Of a DNA stretch of 64,000 nt, positions 30,458-40,988 are shown in pieces. Position numbers and translations under genes: made by a program. The notes under the pieces were generated by a model that was given only the letters and a program-made list of their open reading frames with translations, did not search any database and was not told where the DNA came from. Source of the DNA: Virgibacillus sp. MSJ-26. GTDB lineage: Bacteria; Bacillota; Bacilli; Bacillales; Amphibacillaceae. Location: NCBI RefSeq assembly GCF_018918075.1, contig NZ_JAHLPW010000005.1, forward strand, positions 62,001-126,000, given 5' to 3'. Positions within the stretch are counted from its first letter, which is position 1. Each line of letters begins with the position of its first letter.

Positions 30458-33016
30458 CTACAGACCACACTTTAATTGTGCTCCACAGCTTGTACATGTA
30501 TTACAGCCACCAATGTCTTCGATATGGCCTTTTCTGCAAACTGGGCATGTATTGCCAACTTCAGACCCGATAGTAACATTTGTACTTTCAAGTTCGTTTA
30601 TAGTATCCATCACAACCACTTTACGCGGAGATTCCGCTTCAAATAACTCAGTTTGTTCCCCTATATTGTTTTCTTCCGCTTTTAAAGTCAATACTTGAGA
30701 GTCACGACTACCGTCAACATAAACAGTACCGCCTTTTGCTCCGCCTTTATATAAGCGTTGATAAACACTTTCTACTTGTTTAACAGTGTATCCTTTCGGC
30801 GCATTAACTGTTTTGGAAATAGAGCTATCGACCCAGTATTGAATAACACATTGTGTATCCGCATGGGCTTCTGGTGATAATTCCATTGCAGTAATGAACC
30901 AATGTGGCAAATGATCTGGATCAGCATCTGGATTGGCATCTAAATATTCTTGGACTATCTCTGCTTTAACTTCTATAAACTTACCTAACCTTCCGCTTCT
31001 ATAGTAAGAAAATGAAAAATAAGGTTCAAGTCCAGTACTTACCCCTACCATTGTGCCTGTACTACCGGTTGGTGCTACTGTTAGCAAATGAGAATTACGT
31101 ATCCCGTATTTTAAGATATCATTTCGAATAGCATCTGGCATTTTTTTCATGTATCCCGTACTAATAAATGCTTGTCTAAGCTGCTTTGTTTCTTTTTCTG
31201 TTTCGCCAACTAAAAAAGGAAAGCTACCTTTTTCTTTAGCAAGCTCAATCGATTCACGATAGGCGGTCGTCGCAATCGTTTCAAATATGTTATCAACTAA
31301 ATCATTACCCTCTTTAGAACCATACTCAGTTTCTGAATAGATTAAGAGATCATGAAGACCCATAACACCTAAACCTATTCGACGTTCTCCAAGAGCCTGT
31401 TTCTTGTTTTCTTCTAAGAAATAGGGAGTGGCATCTATAACGTTATCTTGTATTCTTACTCCTACACGTACCGTCTCTTTCAACTTTTCAAAATTAACTG
31501 TTTTAGTATCTTTATTAGCCATTTCAGCGAGATTAACAGCTGCAAGATTACAGACTGAGTATGGAGCTAACGGTTGTTCACCACATGGATTAGTCGCGAC
31601 AACCTGGTCACCATAAGCTTTTGCATTTGTCATGTCATTTGCATTATCGATGAAGAATATCCCAGGTTCGGCCGAATAAGTCGCACATATATTAATCAAG
31701 TTCCATAATTCTTTTGCTTTAATACGACGATAAATTCGAATATCATAACCCATTTCTTCCCATTTACGGACATCTCCCACTTCATGCCACTTCTCATTAT
31801 ATTCTTTCATTTCTTGCTTTGTATAATTTTCTACATCTGGGAAGCGCAACTCATAATAATCATCATTTTCAACTGCAGTCATAAACTCTTTTGTTAAACA
31901 AACCGATATATTTGCGCCAGTTAAAAAGTCAGATTGGTGGACATCATATGTTCCACCCATTCTTAATTTTTTCTGAGCTTCGTCAATAGCGGCTTGCGTA
32001 AAGCCTCCTTGACCAGGCATGGTTTGATAATTGACAATTCCTTGATAAAGATCTGTCTCTGTCTCAGTTAAAGGAGTGAATTTAAGTTTTTCTTGCGCAA
32101 ACTGTTTTATATGCTCATCTTCGGAGTTTTCTATTAAATAACGTAAAATTCTAGGATTCTGCATTTTTGAAATGATAAATTCAATGATATCAGGGTGAGA
32201 ATCAACTAACATGATCATTTGGGCTCCCCTGCGACTGCCGCCCTGCTCTACTAAATGGGTTAGTTTCGCAATGTCATTCAACCATGAGACTGAGCCTGAC
32301 GACTTCCCATTGACACCTCGTGCCAATGTATTTCGCGGGCGTAGTGTAGATCCATTTGTGCCCACACCACCACCACGGCTCATTATTTCCATGACTTGTT
32401 TTCTATGATTTGAAATCCCTTCCCTTGAATCCCGAATATAAGGCATAACATAACAGTTAAAGTATGTCACATCTGTTCCTGAACCTGCTCCATAAAGAAC
32501 CCTTCCTGCCGGAATAAAGTTCATATTAACCAGTTCTTGTTTGAATTTATCGTGCCAATAGTTAACCTTATCTTCAGTTTCTTCAACACTCGCAAGTCCT
32601 GTTGCATTTCTCATGGCAATTTGCTCATAAAATATCTCCAGTGGTTTATCTATAACTTCTAGGCCACGACGAATCAATCCAGTTTCCGCCTCTTCGCCTT
32701 CCAAAATAGAAAGGAAATCAGTATCAACTTTTATATATGCCTCACCGTTTGTCCAATCAATTGAGTTAATAAAGCCATATCCTCTAGCCGGAAACTTAGG
32801 ATCCGGTTTTACCGTAAGGACGACGAAATCCCCTTCTTTTAGAGTTTTTTTCTCGGTATCTTTAAACGCATAACGGTCTAGCATAACCAAACGTGAGACG
32901 CCTTCATGTGTAAGTTTCATGTCTTTTGTAATGGGATGCACTTGAGGAAACTGTGCTATATCTTTATTAAGCATTTCAAAATCAATATTGGCTGATTTTT
33001 TCGTTTTAGTTGACAT
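30458..33016 (-). CDS. nrdJ: Adenosylcobalamin-dependent (class II) ribonucleotide reductase
   Basis: NrdJ reduces ribonucleotides to deoxyribonucleotides with coenzyme B12, so it works with or without oxygen. The 852 residues include EIMSRGGGVGTNGSTLRPR near residue 215, the substrate and radical-site motif NPCGEQPL near 480, the VAPTGSTGTMVGVSTGLEP loop, and a C-terminal Cys-rich tail (CPVCRKGH and CTSCGAQLKCGL) that carries a zinc-ribbon-like unit and the terminal redox Cys. Two NrdR-box-like sites lie at the promoter. It stands where lipM lies in B. subtilis. Confidence 0.96.
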   Translation of the reverse strand: MSTKTKKSANIDFEMLNKDIAQFPQVHPITKDMKLTHEGVSRLVMLDRYAFKDTEKKTLKEGDFVVLTVKPDPKFPARGYGFINSIDWTNGEAYIKVDTDFLSILEGEEAETGLIRRGLEVIDKPLEIFYEQIAMRNATGLASVEETEDKVNYWHDKFKQELVNMNFIPAGRVLYGAGSGTDVTYFNCYVMPYIRDSREGISNHRKQVMEIMSRGGGVGTNGSTLRPRNTLARGVNGKSSGSVSWLNDIAKLTHLVEQGGSRRGAQMIMLVDSHPDIIEFIISKMQNPRILRYLIENSEDEHIKQFAQEKLKFTPLTETETDLYQGIVNYQTMPGQGGFTQAAIDEAQKKLRMGGTYDVHQSDFLTGANISVCLTKEFMTAVENDDYYELRFPDVENYTKQEMKEYNEKWHEVGDVRKWEEMGYDIRIYRRIKAKELWNLINICATYSAEPGIFFIDNANDMTNAKAYGDQVVATNPCGEQPLAPYSVCNLAAVNLAEMANKDTKTVNFEKLKETVRVGVRIQDNVIDATPYFLEENKKQALGERRIGLGVMGLHDLLIYSETEYGSKEGNDLVDNIFETIATTAYRESIELAKEKGSFPFLVGETEKETKQLRQAFISTGYMKKMPDAIRNDILKYGIRNSHLLTVAPTGSTGTMVGVSTGLEPYFSFSYYRSGRLGKFIEVKAEIVQEYLDANPDADPDHLPHWFITAMELSPEAHADTQCVIQYWVDSSISKTVNAPKGYTVKQVESVYQRLYKGGAKGGTVYVDGSRDSQVLTLKAEENNIGEQTELFEAESPRKVVVMDTINELESTNVTIGSEVGNTCPVCRKGHIEDIGGCNTCTSCGAQLKCGL

Positions 33017-33098
33017 ACTATCACTCCCTGTTTATTTCTTCATCATGAATATAATTATTGTTGTTATAAGCCAATAGCCTAATTCGCTACACTTCAAA

Positions 33099-33139
33099 CA
33101 ATATATTGTGCTTAAAATGTTTATATGTACTACATATAG
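33099..33139. promoter_or_regulatory. Two NrdR boxes upstream of nrdJ
   Basis: CAATATATTG (33099-33108) matches the core CWATATATWG fully, and CTACATATAG (33130-33139) matches nine of ten. Their centres are 31 bp apart, about three helical turns, the usual spacing for pairs bound by the repressor NrdR. Both lie between the -10 box and the start codon of nrdJ. Confidence 0.75.
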
Positions 33140-33140
33140 T

Positions 33141-33168
33141 AATATACATTAAATAAAATCTTTGTCAA
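33141..33168 (-). promoter_or_regulatory. Sigma-A promoter of nrdJ
   Basis: The minus strand has TTGACA, a 16-base spacer and TATATT. The NrdR boxes follow directly, overlapping the expected transcription start. The remainder of 33017-33345 is very AT-rich and holds nothing else that I recognise. Confidence 0.7.
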
Positions 33169-33345
33169 CTATTGATTTTTGCAACTACCACTAAGATTTT
33201 AACACCCTATCAAACTTAATTGTTTATTGAAGAAAAAGCAATAAAAATAAACAGTAAAAATAAATTTTTAAAAACTAATCTTTGAAATAATAAAGATATA
33301 TACTTATAATAGTATTAGAACAAATTTGAAAGAAGAGGGAAATAT

Positions 33346-33717
33346 ATGACGTTTTTAATCGTGGCTTTAGTTGTATTAATTGGTATTGGTGTATTTAGAT
33401 ATTACCGTCAATCTACTTATCTGAATGTTTTAACTGAGGAACAATTCATTGAGGGATATAGAAAAGCACAACTGATTGATGTAAGGGAACCCCAAGAATT
33501 TGATAAAGGACATATTTTAGGCGCTAGAAATATACCCGTAACACAAATGAAACAACGACTAGTAGAAATACGACCTGACAAGCCAGTTTACTTGTATTGT
33601 CAAGGTAGCTCACGCTCGGCTCGTGCAGCACAGCTTCTAAACAAAAATGGCTACAAACATCTCTACCAATTAAAAGGTGGATTTAAAAAATGGACAGGAA
33701 AAGTCAAGTCAAAATAA
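33346..33717 (+). CDS. yqhL: Rhodanese-like protein YqhL
   Basis: This is a membrane-anchored single-domain rhodanese (sulfurtransferase). The N-terminal segment (about 1-18) is hydrophobic, and the rhodanese domain (about 30-120) has LIDVREPQEFDKGHILGARNI and the active-site loop YCQGSSRSARAA with the catalytic Cys. The 123 residues match B. subtilis YqhL. The sulfur acceptor is unknown. Confidence 0.93.
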   Translation: MTFLIVALVVLIGIGVFRYYRQSTYLNVLTEEQFIEGYRKAQLIDVREPQEFDKGHILGARNIPVTQMKQRLVEIRPDKPVYLYCQGSSRSARAAQLLNKNGYKHLYQLKGGFKKWTGKVKSK

Positions 33718-33892
33718 AGAACTCCTAAAACTTAATAGGTAGCTCAAACTCTTACTTTTAAACATGATATAGAAGGCAAGGACGATTCTATAAATGCATA
33801 CAGAACTCTGAAGCAATCAACTTATATTCTTTATTCGGAATTTAAATAATATAAGCGGCATCTGTTGATTGTTTTCATTACATTAACAAGAC

Positions 33893-33921
33893 AAAAGCGC
33901 TCCAAATTCGGAGCGCTTTTT
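33893..33921. terminator. Terminator of the gcv operon
   Basis: The perfect stem AAAAGCGCTCC with its complement, followed by T on either strand, lies 18 bases after the gcvPB stop. Confidence 0.92.
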
Positions 33922-33939
33922 ACTGTTTTTAACATTATC

Positions 33940-35406
33940 TTAGTTATTTTCAGTATAATACCTTAATATTGGTTTTCTTGCTGCTGTTGTTTCATCCATT
34001 CTTTTCACAATGGTATCATGTGGTGCTTCTTGAACTAATTCAGGCTCTTCTTCAACTTCTTTAGCAATTTGTAGCATCGCATCAATAAATCCGTCCAGAG
34101 TTTCTTTTGACTCAGTCTCAGTTGGTTCAGCCATCATTGCTTCTTCTACATTAAGAGGGAAATATATGGTCGGTGGATGGTACCCATAGTCTAGCAGACG
34201 TTTCGCAATATCAAGTGTTCTTACACCCAATTTCTTCTGCTTCTTCCCTGAAAGTACGAATTCATGCTTGCAGTGCTGAGAGAAAGGCAATTCATATTCT
34301 TTTTCAAGTTTACGCATCATATAATTCGCATTCAATACAGCGTACTCACTTGCCTTTTTAAGCCCTTCCGCTCCCATCGTACGAATATACGTATAGGCTC
34401 GTAAGTTAATCCCAAAGTTACCGTAATAAGGCTTAATTCTTCCGATTGACTGTGGACGATCATATTCAAACGTAAAGTAATCGTCCTTTTTAGTTAAGAC
34501 GGGTTTTGGTAAAAATGGTGCTAATTCTTCAGTAACTCCTACTGGGCCTGAACCAGGACCTCCTCCACCATGTGGCCCAGTAAACGTTTTGTGTAAGTTT
34601 AAATGAACCGCATCAAAGCCCATGTCTCCTGGACGAGTATAACCCATAATTGCATTTAAATTAGCTCCGTCATAATAAAGCTTGCCACCCGCACTATGGA
34701 CGATTTCTGCCATTTCTACGATATCTGTTTCGAACAAACCTAATGTATTAGGATTTGTTAACATAAACGCTGCTGTATCTTTGTCAACAACCTTTTTTAA
34801 ATCTTCTATATCAACAAGGCCTTCTTCATTTGTTTTTACTGTTACAGAATCAAAACCTGCAACGGCTGCAGAGGCTGGGTTTGTTCCATGAGCTGAATCG
34901 GGAACAATGACCTTTGTCCGGTTATAATCACCATTTGCCTCATGGAATGCTCTAATCATCATTAACGCTGTCCATTCTCCATGGGCACCGGCTGCTGATT
35001 GAAGCGATACTTCGTGCATTCCTGTCAACTCTTTTAATGACTCTTGTAGATCGTACATCATTTCCATTGCACCCTGGACACTTTCCTCTGGTTGATGTGG
35101 ATGTATGTGAGTAAATCCAGGCAATCTTGCCACATCTTCGTTAATCTTCGGGTTATACTTCATCGTACAAGAACCAAGTGGGTAAAACCCTGAGTCAAGC
35201 CCGTAATTTCGTTGCGATAGTCTTGTATAATGTCTCATAATATCCAGTTCACTTACTTCAGGTAAATCGGGAGCAGACTTTCGCACATAATCGTCCTCAA
35301 GCCCTTCATTTAAGTTAACTTCGGGAACATCCATATCTGGTAAACTATAACTCGTTCTTCCTTCTTTACTTAATTCAAAAATTAATGGAAAATCCTTTTT
35401 AGCCAT
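33940..35406 (-). CDS. gcvPB: Glycine dehydrogenase (decarboxylating) subunit 2
   Basis: This is the PLP-binding subunit of the glycine cleavage P-protein. The PLP Lys lies in [20 protein letters not shown] near residue 270. The start at 35406 (MAKKDFP, 488 residues) follows GGGGGAG, and the gene overlaps gcvPA by 8 bases. It acts with GcvPA, GcvT, GcvH and lipoamide dehydrogenase. Confidence 0.97.
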   Translation of the reverse strand: MAKKDFPLIFELSKEGRTSYSLPDMDVPEVNLNEGLEDDYVRKSAPDLPEVSELDIMRHYTRLSQRNYGLDSGFYPLGSCTMKYNPKINEDVARLPGFTHIHPHQPEESVQGAMEMMYDLQESLKELTGMHEVSLQSAAGAHGEWTALMMIRAFHEANGDYNRTKVIVPDSAHGTNPASAAVAGFDSVTVKTNEEGLVDIEDLKKVVDKDTAAFMLTNPNTLGLFETDIVEMAEIVHSAGGKLYYDGANLNAIMGYTRPGDMGFDAVHLNLHKTFTGPHGGGGPGSGPVGVTEELAPFLPKPVLTKKDDYFTFEYDRPQSIGRIKPYYGNFGINLRAYTYIRTMGAEGLKKASEYAVLNANYMMRKLEKEYELPFSQHCKHEFVLSGKKQKKLGVRTLDIAKRLLDYGYHPPTIYFPLNVEEAMMAEPTETESKETLDGFIDAMLQIAKEVEEEPELVQEAPHDTIVKRMDETTAARKPILRYYTENN

Positions 35407-36751
35407 TGTTGATCTCCCCCAATTCTTTAACAAAAGCATTAATTTCTTCTTTTGTACGAATTTCAGTTACTGCAACAAGCATATGATTATTTAATTCTTG
35501 GTTAATCAGCCCTAAATCATATCCTCCAATAATTCCTTTTTCAAGCAATTTTTTATTTATATTTGAAACATTATTAAAAAGTTTTATTACAAACTCATTA
35601 AAGAATGCACCTTTTGTTGCGACAGATATTCCGTTTTTCTCAAGTTGGTTTTTTAAATAACGAGCTTTTTGCATATTTAATTCGGCCATCTTTTTAAGAC
35701 CGTTTTTACCTATTGAACTCATAGCTACAGAGCTTGCTAGCGCGTTTAAAGCTTGGTTTGAACAGATGTTAGATGTAGCTTTATCACGTCTAATATGTTG
35801 TTCTCTCGCTTGGAGCGTTAAGACAAATCCACGCACTCCTTCTTCGTCTGTTGTCTGCCCTACTAATCTACCAGGTACTTTACGCATTAATTTCTTTGTT
35901 GTAGCAAAATAACCGCAATGTGGTCCCCCGAATTGAGCAGGGATGCCAAATACTTGAGTGTCGCCTACTACAATATCTGCACCTAACTCTCCTGGAGGCG
36001 TAAGATAACCTAAAGCTAGAGGGTTACTCGATACGAGCATCATAGTTTTCTTTTGTTTTTCTATGATTGATTTAATCTCTTTTAGGGGTTCTATCTCACC
36101 AAAAAAGTTTGGATATTGAACGACAACACCGGCAATCTCTTCATTCAATTCTTTTTCCAGATGCTCTAGATCAGTACGATTATCTTTCATATCAATTTCG
36201 ACAATTTCGATATATTGAGCTTTTGCATATGTTTTTATAACATCTATTGATTCAGGATGAACTGTTTTTGATACAAGAACTTTTTTTCTTCTTGTATGTC
36301 CGGCGCTTAAGGTCACAGCTTCAGCCAGCGATGTCCCCCCATCATACATTGATGAGTTTGCAATTTCCATACCTGTTAATTCAGAAACCATTGTTTGGAA
36401 CTCAAATATTGCTTGGAGCTCTCCTTGTGAGATTTCCGGCTGATATGGTGTATAGGCTGTATAAAATTCAGATCTAGAAATGACGTGGTCCACAACCGAC
36501 GGGATGAAGTGATCATACACACCCGCACCTAGAAATGAACTATATTCCTTTAAATTGGCGTTTTTATTAGACATATGAGTCAATTCTTTTTTCAACTCTA
36601 CTTCATTTACGGGATTCTTGAGATTAAGTTCCCCTTTAAAACGAACTTTTTCGGGAATCTCAGAAAATAATTCATCGGTTGACTCGACACCGATTTCTTC
36701 AAGCATTTCTCTTTTATCCGCATCTGTCATGGGCAAATAACGAAATTCCAT
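35399..36751 (-). CDS. gcvPA: Glycine dehydrogenase (decarboxylating) subunit 1
   Basis: This is the partner subunit of the two-part P-protein. The N terminus [21 protein letters not shown] and the internal [17 protein letters not shown] and [10 protein letters not shown] segments are typical. The 450 residues match. It lies 13 bases after gcvT in the glycine riboswitch-controlled operon. Confidence 0.97.
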   Translation of the reverse strand: MEFRYLPMTDADKREMLEEIGVESTDELFSEIPEKVRFKGELNLKNPVNEVELKKELTHMSNKNANLKEYSSFLGAGVYDHFIPSVVDHVISRSEFYTAYTPYQPEISQGELQAIFEFQTMVSELTGMEIANSSMYDGGTSLAEAVTLSAGHTRRKKVLVSKTVHPESIDVIKTYAKAQYIEIVEIDMKDNRTDLEHLEKELNEEIAGVVVQYPNFFGEIEPLKEIKSIIEKQKKTMMLVSSNPLALGYLTPPGELGADIVVGDTQVFGIPAQFGGPHCGYFATTKKLMRKVPGRLVGQTTDEEGVRGFVLTLQAREQHIRRDKATSNICSNQALNALASSVAMSSIGKNGLKKMAELNMQKARYLKNQLEKNGISVATKGAFFNEFVIKLFNNVSNINKKLLEKGIIGGYDLGLINQELNNHMLVAVTEIRTKEEINAFVKELGEINNG

Positions 36752-36764
36752 GTTAATTCTCCCC

Positions 36765-37877
36765 CTATTTTTTATTTAAAAATGGCGTTTCAATAATTTC
36801 AGCTTTTAACTTTCTTTTACGCACCTGCACAGCAATTTCAGTCCCCACTTCAGTGACATTGCTTTTCACTAGGGCTAAGCCGATATTCTTCTTTAATGTT
36901 GGAGACTGTGTACCGGACGTTATCGAACCAATTTTCTCACCTTCATAATAAACCTCATAACCAGTTCTTGGAATTCCTCGGTCTAACATCTCAAGTGCAA
37001 CGAGTTCTCTATTTGCACCATTTTCGACTTGTTCTTTAAGGGCCTGTTTACCAATAAAATTAGTTGCTTTATCCACTTTAACCGCAAACTTCAAACCAGC
37101 TTCAATTGGCGAAATATCCTTTGATAATTCCTGACCATAAAGTGGTAAATTAGCTTCAAAACGAAGCGTATCTCTTGCTCCGAGTCCAACTGGTAATAAG
37201 CCATCATTTTTTCCTGCCTCTAAAATATTGTTCCAAAGTTCACGACTCGCGTGGCTATCAATATATATCTCGAAACCATCTTCCCCTGTATATCCTGTTC
37301 GAGAAACGATGGACCCTTGTTCAATACCAGTAAATTTGACATTTTCTTCAAAACGAAAGAATTTAATCTCACTTAAGTTTGTTTCCGTTAGAGTTTGTAA
37401 GATTTTTTCTGCATTTGGGCCTTGTAAAGCAAGTAAACCGTAATTAGCCGAAACATTTTCAATAGTTAATTCATCTTCTGAGTAATCATTATGTTCCATC
37501 ATCCACTCGAAGTCTTTCTCTGTATTAGCAGCATTTACAACTAGAAAATAATGATCTTCCTCAATCATATAAATAAGAAAGTCATCAATAGTGCCTCCAT
37601 CTTGGTAGCACATAAACGTATATTGTGCACGCTTAGGTGACAGCTTAGAAACATCATTCGTTACCATTTTTTGCAAGAATTCTAAGCTTTTCTCACCTTT
37701 TACGACGATTTCCCCCATGTGGGATACATCAAATAATCCTGCATGAGTCCTTGTCGCTTCATGTTCCTGTTTAATACTTGAGAACTGAACTGGCATATCC
37801 CAACCGCCAAAGTCAATGGTTTTAGCCCCCAACCGCTCATACTCAGGATAAATTGAAGTTTTTTTCAATTCACTCAC
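36765..37877 (-). CDS. gcvT: Glycine cleavage system T protein (aminomethyltransferase)
   Basis: GcvT passes the methylene group from H-protein-bound aminomethyl to tetrahydrofolate, releasing ammonia. FDVSHMGEI, the catalytic Asp region GTIDDFLIY near residue 95, and [14 protein letters not shown] are seen. The 370 residues match. It is the first gene of the operon and directly follows the riboswitch terminator. Confidence 0.97.
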   Translation of the reverse strand: MSELKKTSIYPEYERLGAKTIDFGGWDMPVQFSSIKQEHEATRTHAGLFDVSHMGEIVVKGEKSLEFLQKMVTNDVSKLSPKRAQYTFMCYQDGGTIDDFLIYMIEEDHYFLVVNAANTEKDFEWMMEHNDYSEDELTIENVSANYGLLALQGPNAEKILQTLTETNLSEIKFFRFEENVKFTGIEQGSIVSRTGYTGEDGFEIYIDSHASRELWNNILEAGKNDGLLPVGLGARDTLRFEANLPLYGQELSKDISPIEAGLKFAVKVDKATNFIGKQALKEQVENGANRELVALEMLDRGIPRTGYEVYYEGEKIGSITSGTQSPTLKKNIGLALVKSNVTEVGTEIAVQVRKRKLKAEIIETPFLNKK

Positions 37878-37942
37878 CTTCCATCACTCCTTTATCATTT
37901 TCGCTACTTCATGAGTTTATTTTTCATAATAAATTCCATAAT

Positions 37943-38027
37943 AAAAAACAGAGATTTCACTGATATGGAAAAACAAGTATCTAAATACAGATATTTGAAT
38001 TCCATCTTTTCCAGTAAAAACCTCTGT
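37943..38027 (-). terminator. Riboswitch-controlled terminator before gcvT
   Basis: A long imperfect hairpin whose arms begin with CAGAGGTTTTTACTGG and end with CAGTGAAATCTCTG is followed by TTTTTT on the minus strand. Its 5' arm overlaps the last part of the second glycine aptamer, so glycine binding would break the terminator, as in B. subtilis gcvT. Confidence 0.85.
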
Positions 38028-38340
38028 CCTTCAACCAGAAAGTTGCACACTTAAAAGTAACTTGGAAAACGCATTCAAGTTATCGAGTGTTTGCTTCGTG
38101 GGTGGTTCACATATCAAAATATTGTGAGACGACATGTAAACTCTCTCCAGAGATGCGTCCTACAAGAGTCTTTTTACCTGAGAGATTCGCGTGACTGCTT
38201 GCTCCTTCGGCGTTACTAAACGAGTTTTACTAAGTAAATTCCTTAGAAAGTATGTCTATATTCCGCAATATGTATAAAATCACTTAGAAAGAGACCCCTG
38301 ACTCTTTCTAATAAAACGTTTAGTAAACTCTCCCCTTGTA
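38019..38340 (-). promoter_or_regulatory. Tandem glycine riboswitch with an enlarged first aptamer
   Basis: On the minus strand the first aptamer has GGGGAGAG, ACGCCGAAGGAGCAAGC, AATCTCTCAGGTAAAA and CATCTCTGGAGAGAG in the canonical order. The second ends with GGTTGAAGGACAGAGG, as in the B. subtilis gcvT leader. Between GAGAG and CGCCGAAGG there are about 114 bases (38214-38327) where B. subtilis has about 20. They form an outer stem (38317-38327 with 38213-38222) and an inner hairpin (38283-38311). Confidence 0.93.
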
Positions 38341-38418
38341 TTCATTCGCCTAATGAAAAAGGATTAGTTTGGTTATACTATGTATCAAGTGGTGAAAACT
38401 CTCTCTTTTACTATCTAT

Positions 38419-38448
38419 ATTATAGCATAGATTAATTATTATAGTTAA
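38419..38448 (-). promoter_or_regulatory. Promoter of the gcv operon
   Basis: The minus strand has TTAACT, an 18-base spacer and TATAAT preceded by TGC, an extended -10. The transcript would start near 38412 and include the whole riboswitch. Confidence 0.6.
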
Positions 38449-38496
38449 TTAATTGTTTCATTTTAATAAATTGTCTTATAACGAGAAGGTGAAGAA

Positions 38497-40158
38497 ATGA
38501 AAAATATAAAATTGGAAACCGATAAACAATTTATAAAAGAATTAGACGAAAAAGTTAATAGGGAGGAAACCTTTTCGTCCTGGGATTTATTTTCTATGGC
38601 TTACCAAACTGAACTAACTAATATATCACCTAACTTTGGAGAGTTGCATGCCTTAAACTACTTATCTCATATCGATTTTTTACCCCACCAAGTAGAAACA
38701 GCTAAACAAGCTATTCAAGACATGAATGGCAGGGCGATCTTAGCGGATGAAGTAGGATTAGGTAAAACAATTGAGGCAGGTCTTATTCTTAAAGAATATT
38801 TATTAAGGGGACTTGTGAAAAAAATACTCATTCTGGTTCCTGCTTCCCTCGTGAATCAGTGGGCGAGAGAATTGAATGAAAAATTTTTCATTCCGGCCGT
38901 TCCCTACCGTAAAAATTATCAATGGAGCCAACATGATATCCTTATCTCATCTATTGACACTGCTAAACGATCACCACATCGGGAAGAAATACTAGATATT
39001 GACTACGACCTCATTTTAATAGATGAAGCACACAAATTAAAAAACCATCAAACACAAAATTATAAATTAGTACGAGCCTTGAAGAAAAAGTATTGCTTAT
39101 TATTAACAGCTACACCTATTCAAAATCATTTAATAGAAATATTTAATCTTGTATCGATTTTAAAACCAGGACACTTAGGGAGTTATGATTCATTTATTAA
39201 GGAATATGGAAATGATCGCAACAAAATTAAACAGAATGCCATGTTAAGAAAACTCATTCAAAAAGTTATGGTCCGAAACACCAGAAAAAATACATCGCTC
39301 AATCAGACTTCGAGAAAAATAGAGACAGTAAGAGTTGATTTTTCAAAGATTGAGAATGATTTCTATCAGCAATTAAGTACATCAATCCAACCTTTATCTA
39401 CATTTGCTAAAATCACATTACTTAGAGAAATTTGTTCCTCTCGTGAAGCCTGTTACTTATCTCTTCAAAAAATGAGTAAGGAACAAGAAACTAAAGAGTT
39501 GATTGATCCATTGTTGAAAGAAATCGAAGGGCTACCACATCATTCAAAAGCTAAAAAAGTCATTGAATTAATTGAACATCATAAAGATGAAAAGGTTATT
39601 ATTTTTACCGAATATAGAGCAACCCAGCTCTATTTACAATGGTATTTACAACAGCATAATATAACATCAGTGCCTTTCAGAGGGGGCTTTAAAGGCGGAA
39701 AGAAAGATTGGATGAAGCAGTTATTTAAAAACCATGCTCAAGTTCTCATCGCTACAGAAGCAGGTGGGGAAGGAATAAATTTACAATTTTGCAATATAAT
39801 GATAAATTATGATTTACCTTGGAATCCAATGCGCTTAGAGCAACGAATCGGCCGTATTCATCGCTACGGGCAAGAGAAAGATGTTTACATTTATAATTTC
39901 GCGATTAAAGGTACTGTAGAAGATCATATTATGAGCTTATTATATGAAAAAATTAATTTATTCCAACAAGTAATTGGTCAGCTAGATGATATTTTAGCGG
40001 AACTTGATATTAATAACTTAGAGTCTGAGCTCTATTCTATTTATACAAGCTCATCATCACATGGTGAAGCTAAAATAAAACTCGATAATTTAGCTTCAAT
40101 TATTCAAAACAAAAATAATGAATTGCATAATGAGGAGCAGTCGTATGGCTATAACTAA
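38497..40158 (+). CDS. yqhH: SNF2-type DEAD/DEAH helicase YqhH
   Basis: This is a Swi2/Snf2-family DNA- or RNA-dependent ATPase. Walker A ADEVGLGKTIEAGL lies near residue 90, the DEAH box LILIDEAHKLKN near 180, motif III LTATPIQNHL near 210, and the C-terminal helicase domain has ATEAGGEGINLQ and LEQRIGRIHRYGQ. The 553 residues match B. subtilis YqhH. It is cotranscribed with yqhG, divergent from gcvT. Confidence 0.94.
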   Translation: MKNIKLETDKQFIKELDEKVNREETFSSWDLFSMAYQTELTNISPNFGELHALNYLSHIDFLPHQVETAKQAIQDMNGRAILADEVGLGKTIEAGLILKEYLLRGLVKKILILVPASLVNQWARELNEKFFIPAVPYRKNYQWSQHDILISSIDTAKRSPHREEILDIDYDLILIDEAHKLKNHQTQNYKLVRALKKKYCLLLTATPIQNHLIEIFNLVSILKPGHLGSYDSFIKEYGNDRNKIKQNAMLRKLIQKVMVRNTRKNTSLNQTSRKIETVRVDFSKIENDFYQQLSTSIQPLSTFAKITLLREICSSREACYLSLQKMSKEQETKELIDPLLKEIEGLPHHSKAKKVIELIEHHKDEKVIIFTEYRATQLYLQWYLQQHNITSVPFRGGFKGGKKDWMKQLFKNHAQVLIATEAGGEGINLQFCNIMINYDLPWNPMRLEQRIGRIHRYGQEKDVYIYNFAIKGTVEDHIMSLLYEKINLFQQVIGQLDDILAELDINNLESELYSIYTSSSSHGEAKIKLDNLASIIQNKNNELHNEEQSYGYN

Positions 40159-40927
40159 TTTAAATCAATTCTTAAGTGATTTTTTCATTGCACATAAATG
40201 CCGGCTCATCTCTAATCAAAACGGTGTTCTAACAATACAATTGACTGAAGAAATGGACCGAGCTTTAATGAATCGACCTTTCTACTGGCATTATATTAAA
40301 AAAATGGGCCAAGTTGGTGAACCTCAGACACTTACACTCATAACAGATCAAGGAACTAGTGGTAAACAAGGAGAATTAATCCATTTTGGAAGTCCACGAT
40401 TACAACAAATCATGGAACATCTTAAGATAAATGAACGCTTTACAAAAGCCTACCAAAATCTAGCGGATGTAACGACTAATACAGCTTTACATCCATGGTT
40501 GCTTTTAAACATTAAAGTAACATATGTTGGTAAATTACAAAAAGATGAAGTATTTTCATTGGGGCTAAATTTAATTAATGGTATGATGAAATCCCAAATG
40601 ATGGAATATTTATATAAGATTAATTTACAGAATACTATACCTGATTTTTGTTACACTATTTCCCCACTTATTAAATTGAAAAGCGGCTATAAAAGAATTG
40701 AATCCGTCATTAAGAACTATATAGAAAATCAGGAACACAAATGGGCGGATGAATCAATTGCAAAACTTGAAGAAGATATTGAACTGCTCAAGTTATTTTA
40801 TATTAATCCAAGTGAAGAAGAAGAAAAACAAATGAAAAAAGAAATCCACGAAATAAAAACTCGATATGAACCACAAATAAATATTTCTATAATTAATGGA
40901 GGCATTTTTTATTTACATCATTTATAG
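40145..40927 (+). CDS. yqhG: YqhG family protein
   Basis: This is a 260-residue soluble protein of unknown function always found next to yqhH. The C-terminal third is helical and charged. The start at 40145 (MAITNLNQF) follows GAGGAG by seven bases and overlaps the yqhH end by 14 bases; a longer reading from 40118 is unlikely. The pair probably acts together. Confidence 0.85.
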   Translation: MAITNLNQFLSDFFIAHKCRLISNQNGVLTIQLTEEMDRALMNRPFYWHYIKKMGQVGEPQTLTLITDQGTSGKQGELIHFGSPRLQQIMEHLKINERFTKAYQNLADVTTNTALHPWLLLNIKVTYVGKLQKDEVFSLGLNLINGMMKSQMMEYLYKINLQNTIPDFCYTISPLIKLKSGYKRIESVIKNYIENQEHKWADESIAKLEEDIELLKLFYINPSEEEEKQMKKEIHEIKTRYEPQINISIINGGIFYLHHL

Positions 40928-40949
40928 ATGAAAATTTAACGAAAAGAAC

Positions 40950-40988
40950 AAAGATTAAGAGGCCATGGCGGCCTCTTAATCTTTTTTT
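40950..40988. terminator. Bidirectional terminator between yqhG and yqzE
   Basis: The strong stem AAAGATTAAGAGGCC with its complement, a short loop and a T run. It overlaps the yqzE stop codon. Confidence 0.92.

Noticed and set aside
33017..33345. Cobalamin riboswitch before nrdJ
   Set aside because: No B12-box (GCCACTG-type) core or the expected helices are visible; the leader is AT-rich and short.
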